A DNA stretch of 64,000 nucleotides from contig DIEX01000015.1 in assembly GCA_002418835.1 (NCBI GenBank), positions 69,238-133,237 of the forward strand. Reading direction: 5' to 3'. The DNA comes from Spirochaetia bacterium UBA5763. GTDB taxonomy: Bacteria > Spirochaetota > UBA4802 > UBA5550. Made by a program: the position numbers and the translations under genes. Below, in pieces: positions 1 to 8,990 of the stretch. A model generated the notes under the pieces. That model saw only the letters and a list, made by a program, of their open reading frames with translations, was not told the origin of the DNA and searched no databases. Each line of letters opens with the position of its first letter. Position 1 is the first letter of the stretch.

Positions 1-46
1 CCTTTGGGTTATGAGCCCAACGAGCTGCCAGCTGCTCCACCGCGCG
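1..46 (-). tRNA. initiator tRNA-Met (CAU), 3' part cut by the window edge
   Basis: Read on the minus strand, positions 46 to 1 give the acceptor 5' strand, D arm and anticodon arm of a tRNA. The anticodon CAU lies at 13-11, which is tRNA position 34-36 when counting from 46. The sequence strongly resembles bacterial tRNA-fMet: a CGCG start, GTGGAGCAG in the D arm and a loop of CTCATAA closed by GGG/CCC pairs. The three G-C pairs next to the anticodon loop are the initiator signature. The variable loop, T arm and acceptor 3' strand lie outside the window. Confidence 0.9.
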
Positions 47-214
47 ATCTGAAAGCAACCTAAAGAAATGCTGAGTATGTGTCAACATATTTTAATAATA
101 ATTTTTAATTAAAGAGAAAATAATTTGACCGGGCATAAAAAGTGTACATGAATGAATTACTGTATCTCAATACAGGCAGATTTTTAAGTCCCTGTACTTA
201 CAGCCGGAGGATAA

Positions 215-1198
215 ATGAAAAATCCGTTAAGCATTTTCAGAAACAGGAAAGTGGGGCTTGCGCTTGGCAGCGGAGGAGCTAAAGGGCTCTCTCATATTGC
301 AGTCTTTGAGTATCTTGCCGGTCTTGGTATACCTGTTGATATGATTGCCGGTTCAAGTATAGGAGCAGTTGTGGGAGCTGTCTACTGCTGCGGCAAACTC
401 GAAACATTCAGACACGATATGCTGTCATTCACAAAAAAAGAGCTGCTCTCGATGTTCGATCTTACTATGCCAAGATCCGGACTTCTGAAGGGGAATGATT
501 TTACTGAATTTATGAAACGGTACATCCCTGCTGACACAAAAATTGAGGATTTTCATATACCGCTTGCAATTGTTGCAACTGACTTTTATTCAGGGAGGGG
601 GATTGTTTTCCGTAAAGGAAATGTTCTTGAAGCTCTGCGTGCCAGTGTTTCAATACCCGGCGTATTTGTGCCTGTTGCCTATAATGACACTTTCCTTGTT
701 GATGGAGGAGTGGCCAATCCTCTTCCCGTGGATGTTGTGAAGCGGTCAGGAGCAGGATTCACAATAGCTGTAAACCTTCATCCGGGGATTAAAACCTCCC
801 GTGTGAAAAGGTATGTGCAGTCAGGAGCTGAGAAAATCGGGATCACTGCTTTCAGTGAAGAACTCCCTGAAATTGATGCAAGGAAGGGTGTTACCATCCC
901 TGTTGAAAAGAAACATAACGGCTGGATGAAAAATCTTGATCAGTGGATCTCTGCAAGAAATGAAAAGGTTATATACCCCAGCATATTTGAAGTTCTGAGC
1001 CAGAGTATTGATATTATGGGATATGCAAATACTGTCAACATGCTGAAACATTACAGGCCCACAGTGCTCATTGAACCGGCTCTTCTCAATACGGGCACTC
1101 TTGATTTTACGGATGCCTACAGTATAATGACCGAGGGATTCAGGGCCTGTGCCGATAAAAAGAGTGAGCTTACCAGAAAGATAAAATTCTGGATATGA
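215..1198 (+). CDS. patatin-like phospholipase family protein
   Basis: A 327-residue patatin-fold serine hydrolase, probably a cytoplasmic or membrane-associated lipid acyl hydrolase; the true substrate is unknown. The oxyanion-hole loop GSGGAKG lies at residues 18-24, the nucleophile elbow GSSIG at 46-50 (Ser48), and the dyad aspartate in DGG at Asp163. This is the full catalytic set of the bacterial RssA-like group, and no signal peptide or transmembrane segment is visible. GGAGG lies four bases before the ATG. The gene ends 18 bases before lnt in the same direction, so the two are probably cotranscribed; a shared role in envelope lipid metabolism is inference. Confidence 0.9.
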   Translation: MKNPLSIFRNRKVGLALGSGGAKGLSHIAVFEYLAGLGIPVDMIAGSSIGAVVGAVYCCGKLETFRHDMLSFTKKELLSMFDLTMPRSGLLKGNDFTEFMKRYIPADTKIEDFHIPLAIVATDFYSGRGIVFRKGNVLEALRASVSIPGVFVPVAYNDTFLVDGGVANPLPVDVVKRSGAGFTIAVNLHPGIKTSRVKRYVQSGAEKIGITAFSEELPEIDARKGVTIPVEKKHNGWMKNLDQWISARNEKVIYPSIFEVLSQSIDIMGYANTVNMLKHYRPTVLIEPALLNTGTLDFTDAYSIMTEGFRACADKKSELTRKIKFWI

Positions 1199-1216
1199 AA
1201 TAATACAGGTTATACA

Positions 1217-2827
1217 ATGCAAAAGTTAAAAATTTTTTTTATGAATCATTATTATCTCCTTACAGCAATTCTTATGTTTTTTTCATTTCCAAGCTATGAT
1301 TTTGTTCTGCTGAAATTTTTTCCGTTCTTCGCGTGGTTTTCTCTTGTACCGCTTTTTATGTTCAACCGCGGAAAAAGTTTGAGGGATGTTTTCTTTTATT
1401 CTTTTATTGCCGGTCTTGCCGGGAATTTCCTCACATACGGCTGGATTGGGAACTTCGGTGCAAAAGTGCCCGGGGGATATGCAGTTATTCTTTTATTTCT
1501 TATTCCGAGCCTCACAGCTTTTTTTGTGCTGAAGATCATATTTGCGGAGATGCTGTCACGCAGATTTCCAGCTCTTGATTTTATAATTTATCCTTCAATG
1601 TGGATTATCGGTGATTTTGTGCAGGCATCCGGATTTCTCGCGTTTCCCTGGACATACATCGGTTATTCGCAATACCCTTTTACTCCTTTCATTCAGGCAG
1701 CATCCGTGACAGGTATACTTGGTATCAATTTTATAATGGTTCTGTTTAACTATACTGCTGCGGCAGGGATCAGCACGCTGATTGAAGGGAATGGGCGTTT
1801 ATCGTTACTTTTCAGCGGCAGAAGCGGTAAAGCTCTGGCAGCGGTTACTCTTGCGGTTCTTCTGATTACAGGTTCAGGTTTTTACAGAATGTCTACTTTT
1901 GCAGGAGGTTCAAAGGAGGGGATGAAGTTTTCTGTAGTGCAGACATGTATCTCTCCATGGGACAACTGGTCAGGCAACAGGTACAGTTACCTTTCCGAGC
2001 TTATGAGGTACACACGCGAAGCTCTCCCATCAAATCCTGATTTTATAATATGGTCGGAGTCAGCCACACTGGAGACCTTATCCTTCAGGGCTGTGAATAA
2101 TGAGGATGATCTTTTTGACAGGCAGCTGCTGGATTTTATCAGGGGGATAGGTGTACCGGTGCTCACCGGTGAGATTGGTGTAACTATGAAGGGTGACGGG
2201 GGGAGGCTAAGACTTTTCCCTCAGAACAACGCTGTGCTGATACATGGAGACGGAAGGATTGTTCAGACCTACGCGAAGATCAATCTTGTCCCTTTCGGCG
2301 AGTGGTTCCCTTATGAGAAGTGGCTCAACCCGATAAAAAAACTTGCTGCAAGCATGGGTGGTTCAGATTTTGTCCCTGGTAAAAAACCGGAACTCTTTAC
2401 ATTGAACGGATTCGATTTCGGCGCTCTTATATGTTATGAGGGTATATTTTTCAGGCTCTGCCGTGATTATAAAAGGATGGGTGCGGATTTTCTGATCAAT
2501 ATAACCAATGACGGCTGGACAGAAACTTATAACGGGCATTTTCAGCATTTCTCCGCGTCAGTATTCAGGGCTGTGGAAAACGGTCTCTGGATGATAAGAG
2601 CAGGGAATACCGGGGCAAGCGCCATTATCGATCCTGCGGGGCGGGTTACAGCTTCCATGCCTATATTAAAAAAAGGTTCATTTTCCGGGAGTATAGATGT
2701 TTCATTAAACCGTACAACAGTATATGAAAAAACGGGAGATCTTATCCTGTATATAGCGTCTCTGTTTATATCAGTGATTATAGTGATTTCATTTTTAAGA
2801 AGGCACTCTGAAGGGGGAGGTGTGTAA
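1217..2827 (+). CDS. lnt: apolipoprotein N-acyltransferase
   Basis: A 536-residue integral membrane enzyme that adds the third acyl chain to the N-terminal cysteine of lipoproteins, using phospholipid as donor. Several transmembrane segments fill residues 1 to about 230, followed by a periplasmic nitrilase-like (carbon-nitrogen hydrolase) domain. The catalytic triad of the family is visible: Glu281 in WSESA, Lys354 in YAKINLVPFGEW and Cys406 in ALICYEG. The length is normal for Lnt and one further hydrophobic segment closes the C-terminus. There is no clear Shine-Dalgarno sequence, which fits translational coupling to the patatin gene 18 bases upstream. Several lipobox proteins in the window are plausible substrates and show a diderm envelope. 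Confidence 0.95.
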   Translation: MQKLKIFFMNHYYLLTAILMFFSFPSYDFVLLKFFPFFAWFSLVPLFMFNRGKSLRDVFFYSFIAGLAGNFLTYGWIGNFGAKVPGGYAVILLFLIPSLTAFFVLKIIFAEMLSRRFPALDFIIYPSMWIIGDFVQASGFLAFPWTYIGYSQYPFTPFIQAASVTGILGINFIMVLFNYTAAAGISTLIEGNGRLSLLFSGRSGKALAAVTLAVLLITGSGFYRMSTFAGGSKEGMKFSVVQTCISPWDNWSGNRYSYLSELMRYTREALPSNPDFIIWSESATLETLSFRAVNNEDDLFDRQLLDFIRGIGVPVLTGEIGVTMKGDGGRLRLFPQNNAVLIHGDGRIVQTYAKINLVPFGEWFPYEKWLNPIKKLAASMGGSDFVPGKKPELFTLNGFDFGALICYEGIFFRLCRDYKRMGADFLINITNDGWTETYNGHFQHFSASVFRAVENGLWMIRAGNTGASAIIDPAGRVTASMPILKKGSFSGSIDVSLNRTTVYEKTGDLILYIASLFISVIIVISFLRRHSEGGGV

Positions 2828-3122
2828 ATTCTCTTTTTTCAGTGGGGGCAAATATTTGAGTATAGTTTCCCCATCCTAAATAAAAGGCTTTACAAAAAAG
2901 AAGGTCATATATATTTTCTGCAAACATATTGTCAATCTTTTCACAGAAAAACTCCGGCATCAGCAGGGGTTATTTTCTGAATAACGACAACAGGAGACGG
3001 TATTATTTGTTTTCATAATGCATCACAGGCGGTGTTCCCCTGTGTCCTGTTACAATATTTATACACTGCGGACAGATTGAATCAATTATACTATTTAGAA
3101 GATATTTTCAGGAGGTTCTTAA

Positions 3123-5231
3123 ATGTTAAAGGAGTATAAGGCTGACCAGATCAGGAATGTTGCTATAATCGGACATGGAGGAACAGGAAAATCAACACTG
3201 CTGGAGGCCATGTTGTTTGTCGGCGGGAAAATCGACAAAATGGGGAGCGCTGACAGTGGAACTCTTGTATCAGATTTTGATGAAGATGAAAAAACAAAGA
3301 AAATATCAATAAAAAGTTCAATGGGTTTTGTTGAGTTTGAAGATGTTAAGATTAATATTATAGATACTCCCGGGACCGCTGATTTTGTCGGCGACACGAG
3401 AGCAGCTCTTCAGGCCTGTGAAACAGCAATACTTGTTGTTGACTCTGTTGACGGAGTTCAGATTGAGACAGAGAAAGCATGGAGATATCTCACAGAGAAT
3501 AATATCCCCCGCATAATCTTTGTTAACAAGATGGAGAAAGAAAGAGCAAATTACGATAAGGTAATTGAGAATATAAAAAGTGCACTCGGCGGCAGCGTAG
3601 CTTCACTTTGCGTTCCTAATGGTGAAGGTGAGACTTTCAAGGGAGTCATGGATGCTATTGAGATGAAACTCTATACACCTAAAGGTGACGGAAAGGATGT
3701 TGCTGTCACTGAAGTTCCTGCGGAGCATAAAGAACTTATGGAACTTGAAAAAATAGCCCTTGCTGAACTTGCTGCTGAATCAACTGATGAACTTATTGAA
3801 AAGTTTCTTGGCGGTGAAGAGCTTACTGCTGATGAAATAAGGACAGGACTTAAAACTCAGCTTAAAAACGCGAAGCTTACACCTGTGATATGCGGATCAT
3901 CCCAGAAAGTTGTAGGTATTAAAAACCTCATAAGAACGATAAAGAATTTTGCGCCTGCTCCTGAGACAGGAAAAGTTTACAAAGGCCGCGATCAGGTTCA
4001 TCCTGAAAAAGAGATTGATGTGAAACTCGGCGATTCAGGTACAATGGCAGCGGTGGTATGGAAAACTGCAATTGATCAATATGCCGGCCGTTTTAACTTT
4101 GTAAAAGTTATATCAGGCCAGATTAATCCTGAAACAGAAGTTTTCAACGCAACAAAAAATCATAAAGAGCGTGCAACAAAACTCTGTGCAATGATCGGTA
4201 ACAAGCAGAACGATATGCCGAAAATATGCGCCGGGGATATAGGGGTTCTTGTTAAACTGGATAAAACTGTCACACTTGATACTCTGACAGATCCTAAGGC
4301 ACCTGTTATTTTACCGATAATTAAACTTCCGCAGCCTGTCTTCTCATTTGCCATAGAAGCTGCAAAAAGGGGTGAAGAGGATAAAATCGGCCAGTTCCTT
4401 AACAAGGCTGCTGAGGAGAATCCAACAATCAAATACGGTTTTACAGCATCAACAGGTGAAACCGTTCTCTCTGGAATGGGGGAGATGCAGCTTAACCTTA
4501 TACTTAATAATCTTAAAGAGAAACTCAAGCTTGATGTTGTTACCCGTGTGCCAAGGGTTGCTTACAGAGAGTCTATAACTAAAAAAGCAGAAGCACAATA
4601 TAAACATAAGAAACAGTCCGGCGGACACGGCCAGTATGGCGAGGTTCATATCCGTGTTAAGCCTCTTGAAAGAGGTAAAGGCTTTGAATTTGTAGACAGT
4701 ATTGTTGGCGGTGTTGTTCCAAAGCAGTATATTCCGGGTGTTGAGAAGGGACTCAGGGAAGGACTTGATGAAGGTGTTCTCGCGAAATTTCCGGTTGTGG
4801 ACGTATGGGTTGAGCTTCATTACGGTTCATATCATGATGTTGACTCTTCGGAGATGGCGTTCAAGATTGCCGCAAGAAGCGCGTTCAAGATCGCAATGGA
4901 AGCAGCAGGCCCGCAGCTCCTTGAACCTATAATGAACGTAAGGATCTTTGCTGACAAGGAGTTCATGGGTGATATCATGAGCGACATTACAAGCAGAAGG
5001 GGACGGGTTCTCGGAATGGATAGCGATGAAGGTTCAAGCGGTATCCAGGTTGTAAGAGCAACTGTTCCTGAAGCTGAAATGCTCAGGTACAGCACAGACC
5101 TCCGTGCAATGACAAGCGGCAAGGCTACTTTTGAAATGGATTTTTCACACTATGATCCGATTTCCGGAAGGGAAGCTGACAAGATTATCGAAGAGAGAAA
5201 GAAACTTCTTGAGGAAGAGGCCAGCAAATAA
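3123..5231 (+). CDS. fusA: elongation factor G-like GTPase (EF-G paralogue)
   Basis: A 702-residue translational GTPase with the EF-G layout: G domain to about residue 280, then domains II to V ending in the usual EF-G C-terminal region. The P-loop is GHGGTGKS (17-24) rather than the usual GHxDAGKT, the G3 motif is DTPG (81-84), and the guanine-specificity motif reads NKME (135-138) where EF-G normally has NKMD. It is not next to rpsL/rpsG/tuf. These features point to the EF-G2 or EF-G-like paralogue class, so the symbol is approximate and a canonical fusA is probably elsewhere. A strong AGGAGG site precedes the ATG and an intrinsic terminator follows the stop. Confidence 0.85.
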   Translation: MLKEYKADQIRNVAIIGHGGTGKSTLLEAMLFVGGKIDKMGSADSGTLVSDFDEDEKTKKISIKSSMGFVEFEDVKINIIDTPGTADFVGDTRAALQACETAILVVDSVDGVQIETEKAWRYLTENNIPRIIFVNKMEKERANYDKVIENIKSALGGSVASLCVPNGEGETFKGVMDAIEMKLYTPKGDGKDVAVTEVPAEHKELMELEKIALAELAAESTDELIEKFLGGEELTADEIRTGLKTQLKNAKLTPVICGSSQKVVGIKNLIRTIKNFAPAPETGKVYKGRDQVHPEKEIDVKLGDSGTMAAVVWKTAIDQYAGRFNFVKVISGQINPETEVFNATKNHKERATKLCAMIGNKQNDMPKICAGDIGVLVKLDKTVTLDTLTDPKAPVILPIIKLPQPVFSFAIEAAKRGEEDKIGQFLNKAAEENPTIKYGFTASTGETVLSGMGEMQLNLILNNLKEKLKLDVVTRVPRVAYRESITKKAEAQYKHKKQSGGHGQYGEVHIRVKPLERGKGFEFVDSIVGGVVPKQYIPGVEKGLREGLDEGVLAKFPVVDVWVELHYGSYHDVDSSEMAFKIAARSAFKIAMEAAGPQLLEPIMNVRIFADKEFMGDIMSDITSRRGRVLGMDSDEGSSGIQVVRATVPEAEMLRYSTDLRAMTSGKATFEMDFSHYDPISGREADKIIEERKKLLEEEASK

Positions 5232-5261
5232 TTCTTTTCAGATAATCAATATATTTCTGAG

Positions 5262-5301
5262 AAAAAAAGCAATTCCGTGCTAAAGCGGGATTGCTTTTTT
5301 T
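5262..5301 (+). terminator. intrinsic terminator of the EF-G-like gene
   Basis: An inverted repeat with arms built on AAAAAAGCAAT and ATTGCTTTTTT, with a G/C-rich centre, ends in a run of Ts on the plus strand about 30 bases after the stop codon at 5231. Confidence 0.8.
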
Positions 5302-5362
5302 ATTGTTACCGCTTGACATTTTATAAAGTAACATTTTTAAAATAGGGAGTCATAATGTATTG

Positions 5363-5470
5363 TTAACCCCCGCACCCCCGGAGGGGGCAAAACAAATATT
5401 AAGTTAATAATCAGGTATTCAGAGAAGAAATCTAAATAAAGTCCCCCTTGGGGGGATTTAGGGGGCTGGT
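5363..5470. repeat. REPIN/MITE-like element: two inverted G/C-rich hairpin units
   Basis: The left unit (5363-5392) contains CACCCCCGGAGGGGGC, a self-complementary C-run/G-run hairpin. The right unit (5438-5470) read on the minus strand contains CCCCCCAAGGGGG preceded by AGCCCCCTAAAT. The two units are related and face each other across about 45 bases of AT-rich DNA, which is the layout of a REPIN. It lies between the terminator of the EF-G-like gene and the start of the TonB-like gene. Similar runs (CCCCCTAAATCCCCC...) are, to my knowledge, common interspersed repeats in many bacterial genomes; only this copy is in the window. Confidence 0.6.
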
Positions 5471-5502
5471 AAATATCAGAACTTATTAATCCGGAAATCC
5501 AA

Positions 5503-6372
5503 GTGAGAGACAGATACAGCATAAACCTTTCCCTATTTGTATTGATATCGTTTTTTCTTCACGCGATATTGATTACAGCGTTTATCCTTCCAGATTCTGA
5601 CGGTATTTTCAGAATATTTGATAATCATGTAAAGAAAAACAATCCCGTTGGCGGGAAGGATATTATTGTTAACATAAACCAGGATGATATACGTGATATA
5701 AAAAACAGCACTCTCCTTTCTGACAGGGATTCATCGGCAAAGGGTTATATTACTAAAGAGCAGGGGGACAGGTGGCTTAATAATTCTCTCGAATTTAAGA
5801 TGAAGAGCGGAGCAGGGGGTGGAGATGGCCGCATATCAACCTCCGGTTCAGGGGATAAGATAAAAGCCTCAGAGAATGGAGATGTCACTGTAAAATACGG
5901 TACAACTGGAACCGGCAGCAGCGGAAGTTCAGGAAATAATGGTAATGCCGCGAATATGGCTATCCCTGATAGAAACAGCATCACTATGAAAAACGCAATT
6001 TTTTATTCCAACAGCGGGATGTTCTCTTTCAATACCGCAAAATTTAAGAACTTCACTTATTTTAAAAATATGAAAGACAGGATAGCTTCAAACTGGTATC
6101 CGCCGCTTCTTGCTAATGCAGCCCTCGGGGGATTCGCTCCGGGGAGTATGAGAATTATGGCAATACCAAACCAGAAGGTGAAGATTTGTTTTATCATGAA
6201 CAGGGAGGGGGATATCGTCCGGGTGGAACTTGTTGACTCAATGGGGAACCAGCCGCTGGATGATTCATGCATGGATGCCATAAAGATGTCCAGGAGTTTC
6301 GGGAAAGTACCCGATGATATAAAGGGGGAGTTTATCATGATCCCCTTTATATTCGGTTACTACGCCAACTGA
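5503..6372 (+). CDS. TonB-family energy transducer-like protein
   Basis: A 289-residue protein with an N-terminal signal anchor (about residues 8-28) and no cleavage site. A long low-complexity Gly/Ser/Asn-rich periplasmic linker follows (about 95-155), then a C-terminal segment from about 205 resembling the TonB C-terminal domain (QKVKICFIMNREGDIVRVEL, later LDDSCMDAIKM). It starts with GTG and the ribosome site is weak. The usual proline-rich TonB linker is absent and no exbB/exbD lies nearby, so coupling to a proton channel is not shown. Its stop codon abuts the stop of the convergent gene with no base between. It could instead be an AgmX/PglI-like TonB_C protein with another role. Confidence 0.6.
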   Translation: MRDRYSINLSLFVLISFFLHAILITAFILPDSDGIFRIFDNHVKKNNPVGGKDIIVNINQDDIRDIKNSTLLSDRDSSAKGYITKEQGDRWLNNSLEFKMKSGAGGGDGRISTSGSGDKIKASENGDVTVKYGTTGTGSSGSSGNNGNAANMAIPDRNSITMKNAIFYSNSGMFSFNTAKFKNFTYFKNMKDRIASNWYPPLLANAALGGFAPGSMRIMAIPNQKVKICFIMNREGDIVRVELVDSMGNQPLDDSCMDAIKMSRSFGKVPDDIKGEFIMIPFIFGYYAN

Positions 6373-8664
6373 TTAGAATATCTTTACATCCTTCAGTGTA
6401 AGGTTCTCAAGTATTTTGTCTCTGCCTGTATTTATCTTTTCAAAAATGTTTCCGAGATTGCCCCTGGAAACAATCTTCCTGAAGGGCCCCGGTATTGTAA
6501 TCTGTGCTTCGTTAACCAGACTGAAAAGTTCAGTTAATTTAATGTTGGATGAGGATTTTGCCGGCATCAACGGCCCCTTCTGATCTCTGATAAGTATCTC
6601 GTTTTCAATGAAAAGCTTTATAAAAAAGTCGAGATCAATTGAATTGTGTCCCAGTCTTTTAAGGAGATCGGAGTAAGATGTACCACCTTTCCCTGACTCA
6701 AAATTTGTGTATATGTAATTAAGAGCTGCGATACCGTAGAATATATTTACCTTCCTGTCCTCTTCAAATGTATTTTTTAAATTAGTGTAAGTCTGCGGAT
6801 GCATCAGTGTATATGATACCTCCGCACCGTAGAGGATAATAAGGCATGAAGCGTATATCATCAGGAGGAAGATCGGTATTGAAGCCAGTGCCCCGTATAT
6901 CGCGAAAGTACCGGTTGCAAATGCTTTAATATAAACTATGAAAAGCAGTATAAATAACACCCATACGGCGCCGGTAAAGGCAGCTCCTATTGAAGCATAT
7001 TTAAAAGGAACCCTGGTGTTCGGAGTAGTTGCATAGGCAAAAAGAAACAGCAGCCAGATAAAGATGAATGGAGCAAGGAAATTTATTATCATAGCCAGAA
7101 AGCTTTTGCCGGATTTTCCGCTCCAGGACTGTCCGTTGTTAACGGATTTCTGGATTGTGCCGCCATTACCTATGGCCCACAGAGTGTTGCCTGAGTTTAT
7201 GAATCGGTTGATTTTGTAGGCAGGGAGTGAATTGCTTTTCCATGTCCTCCCTCCATTATTTGTCTGGATATATTTCCCGTTTTCTCCGCCTATGAGTCCT
7301 TCATCCTTATTTATAAATTTTATGGAATAATAGTTGTACTCTTTAAATCTGTTTTGTTTCCATGTCAGGCCGCCGTCTGTACTATGCAGAAGAACTCCGT
7401 CATTACCTCCAATCCAGATTTCGTTTTTATCAATATACTCCACAGCGTTAAGATCTACATGTTTATTTTTTCTTTTAGATTCGTCTATAGTTACAAGTGA
7501 CCAGTTCGCTCCAGAATCTTCAGTTATAAATATCTTACCTTTTGAACCGGTTGCAATCCCTTTGTTTTCAAAGAATTCAATAGTTTTAAAATTTATAGTG
7601 ACGTCTTTAGTATCAATGACATTCCATTCTCTCCCGCCGGTTTCAGTAGCAAGGATAATACCTCCGTCAGCAGCAATAAAACCTTTTTTATCATCCAGCA
7701 TTCTGATGTCATTTAATTTGAAGTCTCCCCATTTTGAAATAAACCAGTTTTTGCCTCTGTTTCTTGTACGAAGAATAATACCGCTGTTTGAAATAATCCA
7801 CCCTCTGTCATCAATAAACTGAATATCAGTGAAATTTTCTTTCATAAGTGATATGCTATCAATCCGGAAATCATCTTCTGAAAATGCGTTGTCGGAAAAC
7901 TTATAGGAATATATTCTCTGATTTTCGTAATCGAAGTCACCCATATCTTCCGCTGTAAAGCTCGTCTTGTTTGACGGGCTTTGTTTGATAGTCCCTTTAC
8001 TTCCAACGAGCCATATCGTTTCACCTTCAACAAATGCGGAGTTGAAGTTGGCGGATGAAAAAACATCAGTCACTTTAGTCGCAACAGTCATACCTGCAAT
8101 GAGCATTACAGGGCCCAGCGTGAGAGCTGCCCAGTAGTATATTATTTTCTGGAAAAGGGAACGCCCCTGTTTGACTTTCCATATATGGTTAAGAGATTTT
8201 TCAAGTGATCGTAAAGTAGCGGTTGCAGTGAAAAGTACAAAAATGGCACCTATCCCTCCGATTTTACCCGCGTTATCTATCAGCCCTGATACTGCTTCAA
8301 AGACCGGATCTATATTAAGCTTGATGCTGTGCTCAACCATGAAGAGGGATATCTGTCTGAAAAGGTCCTCTTTTTTATTGTCAACTCCGGAAAAGATAGA
8401 AAAAAATGTTAAGAACACAGTGAGAAGCGGTATGAGAGATGTTACTGCCGCGTAAGCTATTGCAGATGCTTTAGTAAGGCAGTCATCAGATATAAACTTT
8501 CTTGTTGCAACAATGAAAACCTTAACAGCATTAATCAGCCTGTTATATATCTCTTTTTCAAAATAATAACCCTCATAAATATTTTTAACTATCTGTATTA
8601 TTTTTGAAGGGAGTGAATTCGCGTTCTGCAGCAGATTATCTATCTTCTTTTTAAAAAAGCTCAT
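6373..8664 (-). CDS. BrkB/YihY-family membrane protein with an inserted seven-blade Ycf48-like beta-propeller
   Basis: A 763-residue protein made of a YihY/BrkB six-helix membrane domain split in two. Helices 1-3 fall at about residues 68-92, 135-152 and 176-198; helices 4-6 fall at about 525-620. Between helices 3 and 4, residues about 205-520 contain seven repeats of a blade motif such as GGNDGVLLHSTDGGLTW, the pattern of Ycf48/HCF136 and BNR-type propellers. By the YihY topology the insertion lies in a periplasmic loop. A cytoplasmic tail of about 140 residues follows, as in the longer YihY proteins. AGGAG precedes the ATG by eight bases. The YihY family has no firmly established function; a ligand- or protein-sensing role for the propeller is inference. 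Confidence 0.85.
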   Translation of the reverse strand: MSFFKKKIDNLLQNANSLPSKIIQIVKNIYEGYYFEKEIYNRLINAVKVFIVATRKFISDDCLTKASAIAYAAVTSLIPLLTVFLTFFSIFSGVDNKKEDLFRQISLFMVEHSIKLNIDPVFEAVSGLIDNAGKIGGIGAIFVLFTATATLRSLEKSLNHIWKVKQGRSLFQKIIYYWAALTLGPVMLIAGMTVATKVTDVFSSANFNSAFVEGETIWLVGSKGTIKQSPSNKTSFTAEDMGDFDYENQRIYSYKFSDNAFSEDDFRIDSISLMKENFTDIQFIDDRGWIISNSGIILRTRNRGKNWFISKWGDFKLNDIRMLDDKKGFIAADGGIILATETGGREWNVIDTKDVTINFKTIEFFENKGIATGSKGKIFITEDSGANWSLVTIDESKRKNKHVDLNAVEYIDKNEIWIGGNDGVLLHSTDGGLTWKQNRFKEYNYYSIKFINKDEGLIGGENGKYIQTNNGGRTWKSNSLPAYKINRFINSGNTLWAIGNGGTIQKSVNNGQSWSGKSGKSFLAMIINFLAPFIFIWLLFLFAYATTPNTRVPFKYASIGAAFTGAVWVLFILLFIVYIKAFATGTFAIYGALASIPIFLLMIYASCLIILYGAEVSYTLMHPQTYTNLKNTFEEDRKVNIFYGIAALNYIYTNFESGKGGTSYSDLLKRLGHNSIDLDFFIKLFIENEILIRDQKGPLMPAKSSSNIKLTELFSLVNEAQITIPGPFRKIVSRGNLGNIFEKINTGRDKILENLTLKDVKIF

Positions 8665-8790
8665 GTGTGGTTCTCCTGACAGTGGACTTGATTATAAATA
8701 AGTGGAATTTAAAGCGGTGTCAAGTATTAATATACATATTAAAATCAGTAAAAAAGATATAGATAGTTTAATGTGAATAAATATCTGATA

Positions 8791-8828
8791 CAAATGTGTA
8801 TTTTCATTTTTGTAAAAATACACATTTG
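8791..8828. repeat. perfect 14-bp inverted repeat in the amt upstream region
   Basis: CAAATGTGTATTTT at 8791-8804 is exactly matched by its reverse complement at 8815-8828, with a 10-base centre. It lies about 125 bp from the YihY-like start and about 165 bp from the amt promoter elements. Because the flanking genes diverge, a regulator-binding or DNA-structure role is more likely than termination. Confidence 0.6.
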
Positions 8829-8940
8829 CAACATTAATAGGATGTATTCCTTCAAGCTGCTATACCTGCTATTATCAGATTGATTTCAGGCATGTAAAAA
8901 AAAGACCTTTAATCCCTCAGGAAAGATAGTTCAAACTCTG

Positions 8941-8963
8941 TTTGTTAAGTATATGTTAACAAA
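8941..8963. promoter_or_regulatory. dyad upstream of the sigma-54 promoter, candidate activator site
   Basis: TTTGTTAA (8941-8948) and TTAACAAA (8956-8963) are perfect inverted arms separated by seven bases. The centre lies about 41 bases upstream of the -24 GG, roughly 65 bases before the expected transcription start. Enhancer-binding proteins of the NtrC/NifA family bind dyads upstream of such promoters. It does not match the NtrC (TGCACC-N5-GGTGCA) or NifA (TGT-N10-ACA) consensus, so assignment to the regulator at 11148 is inference. Confidence 0.4.
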
Positions 8964-8990
8964 ATGTGAGATTCTAAATAGCCGGTCATT

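Noticed and set aside
2778..2960. 60-codon minus-strand frame after lnt
   Set aside because: It overlaps the lnt 3' end, has no ribosome site and no recognisable sequence.
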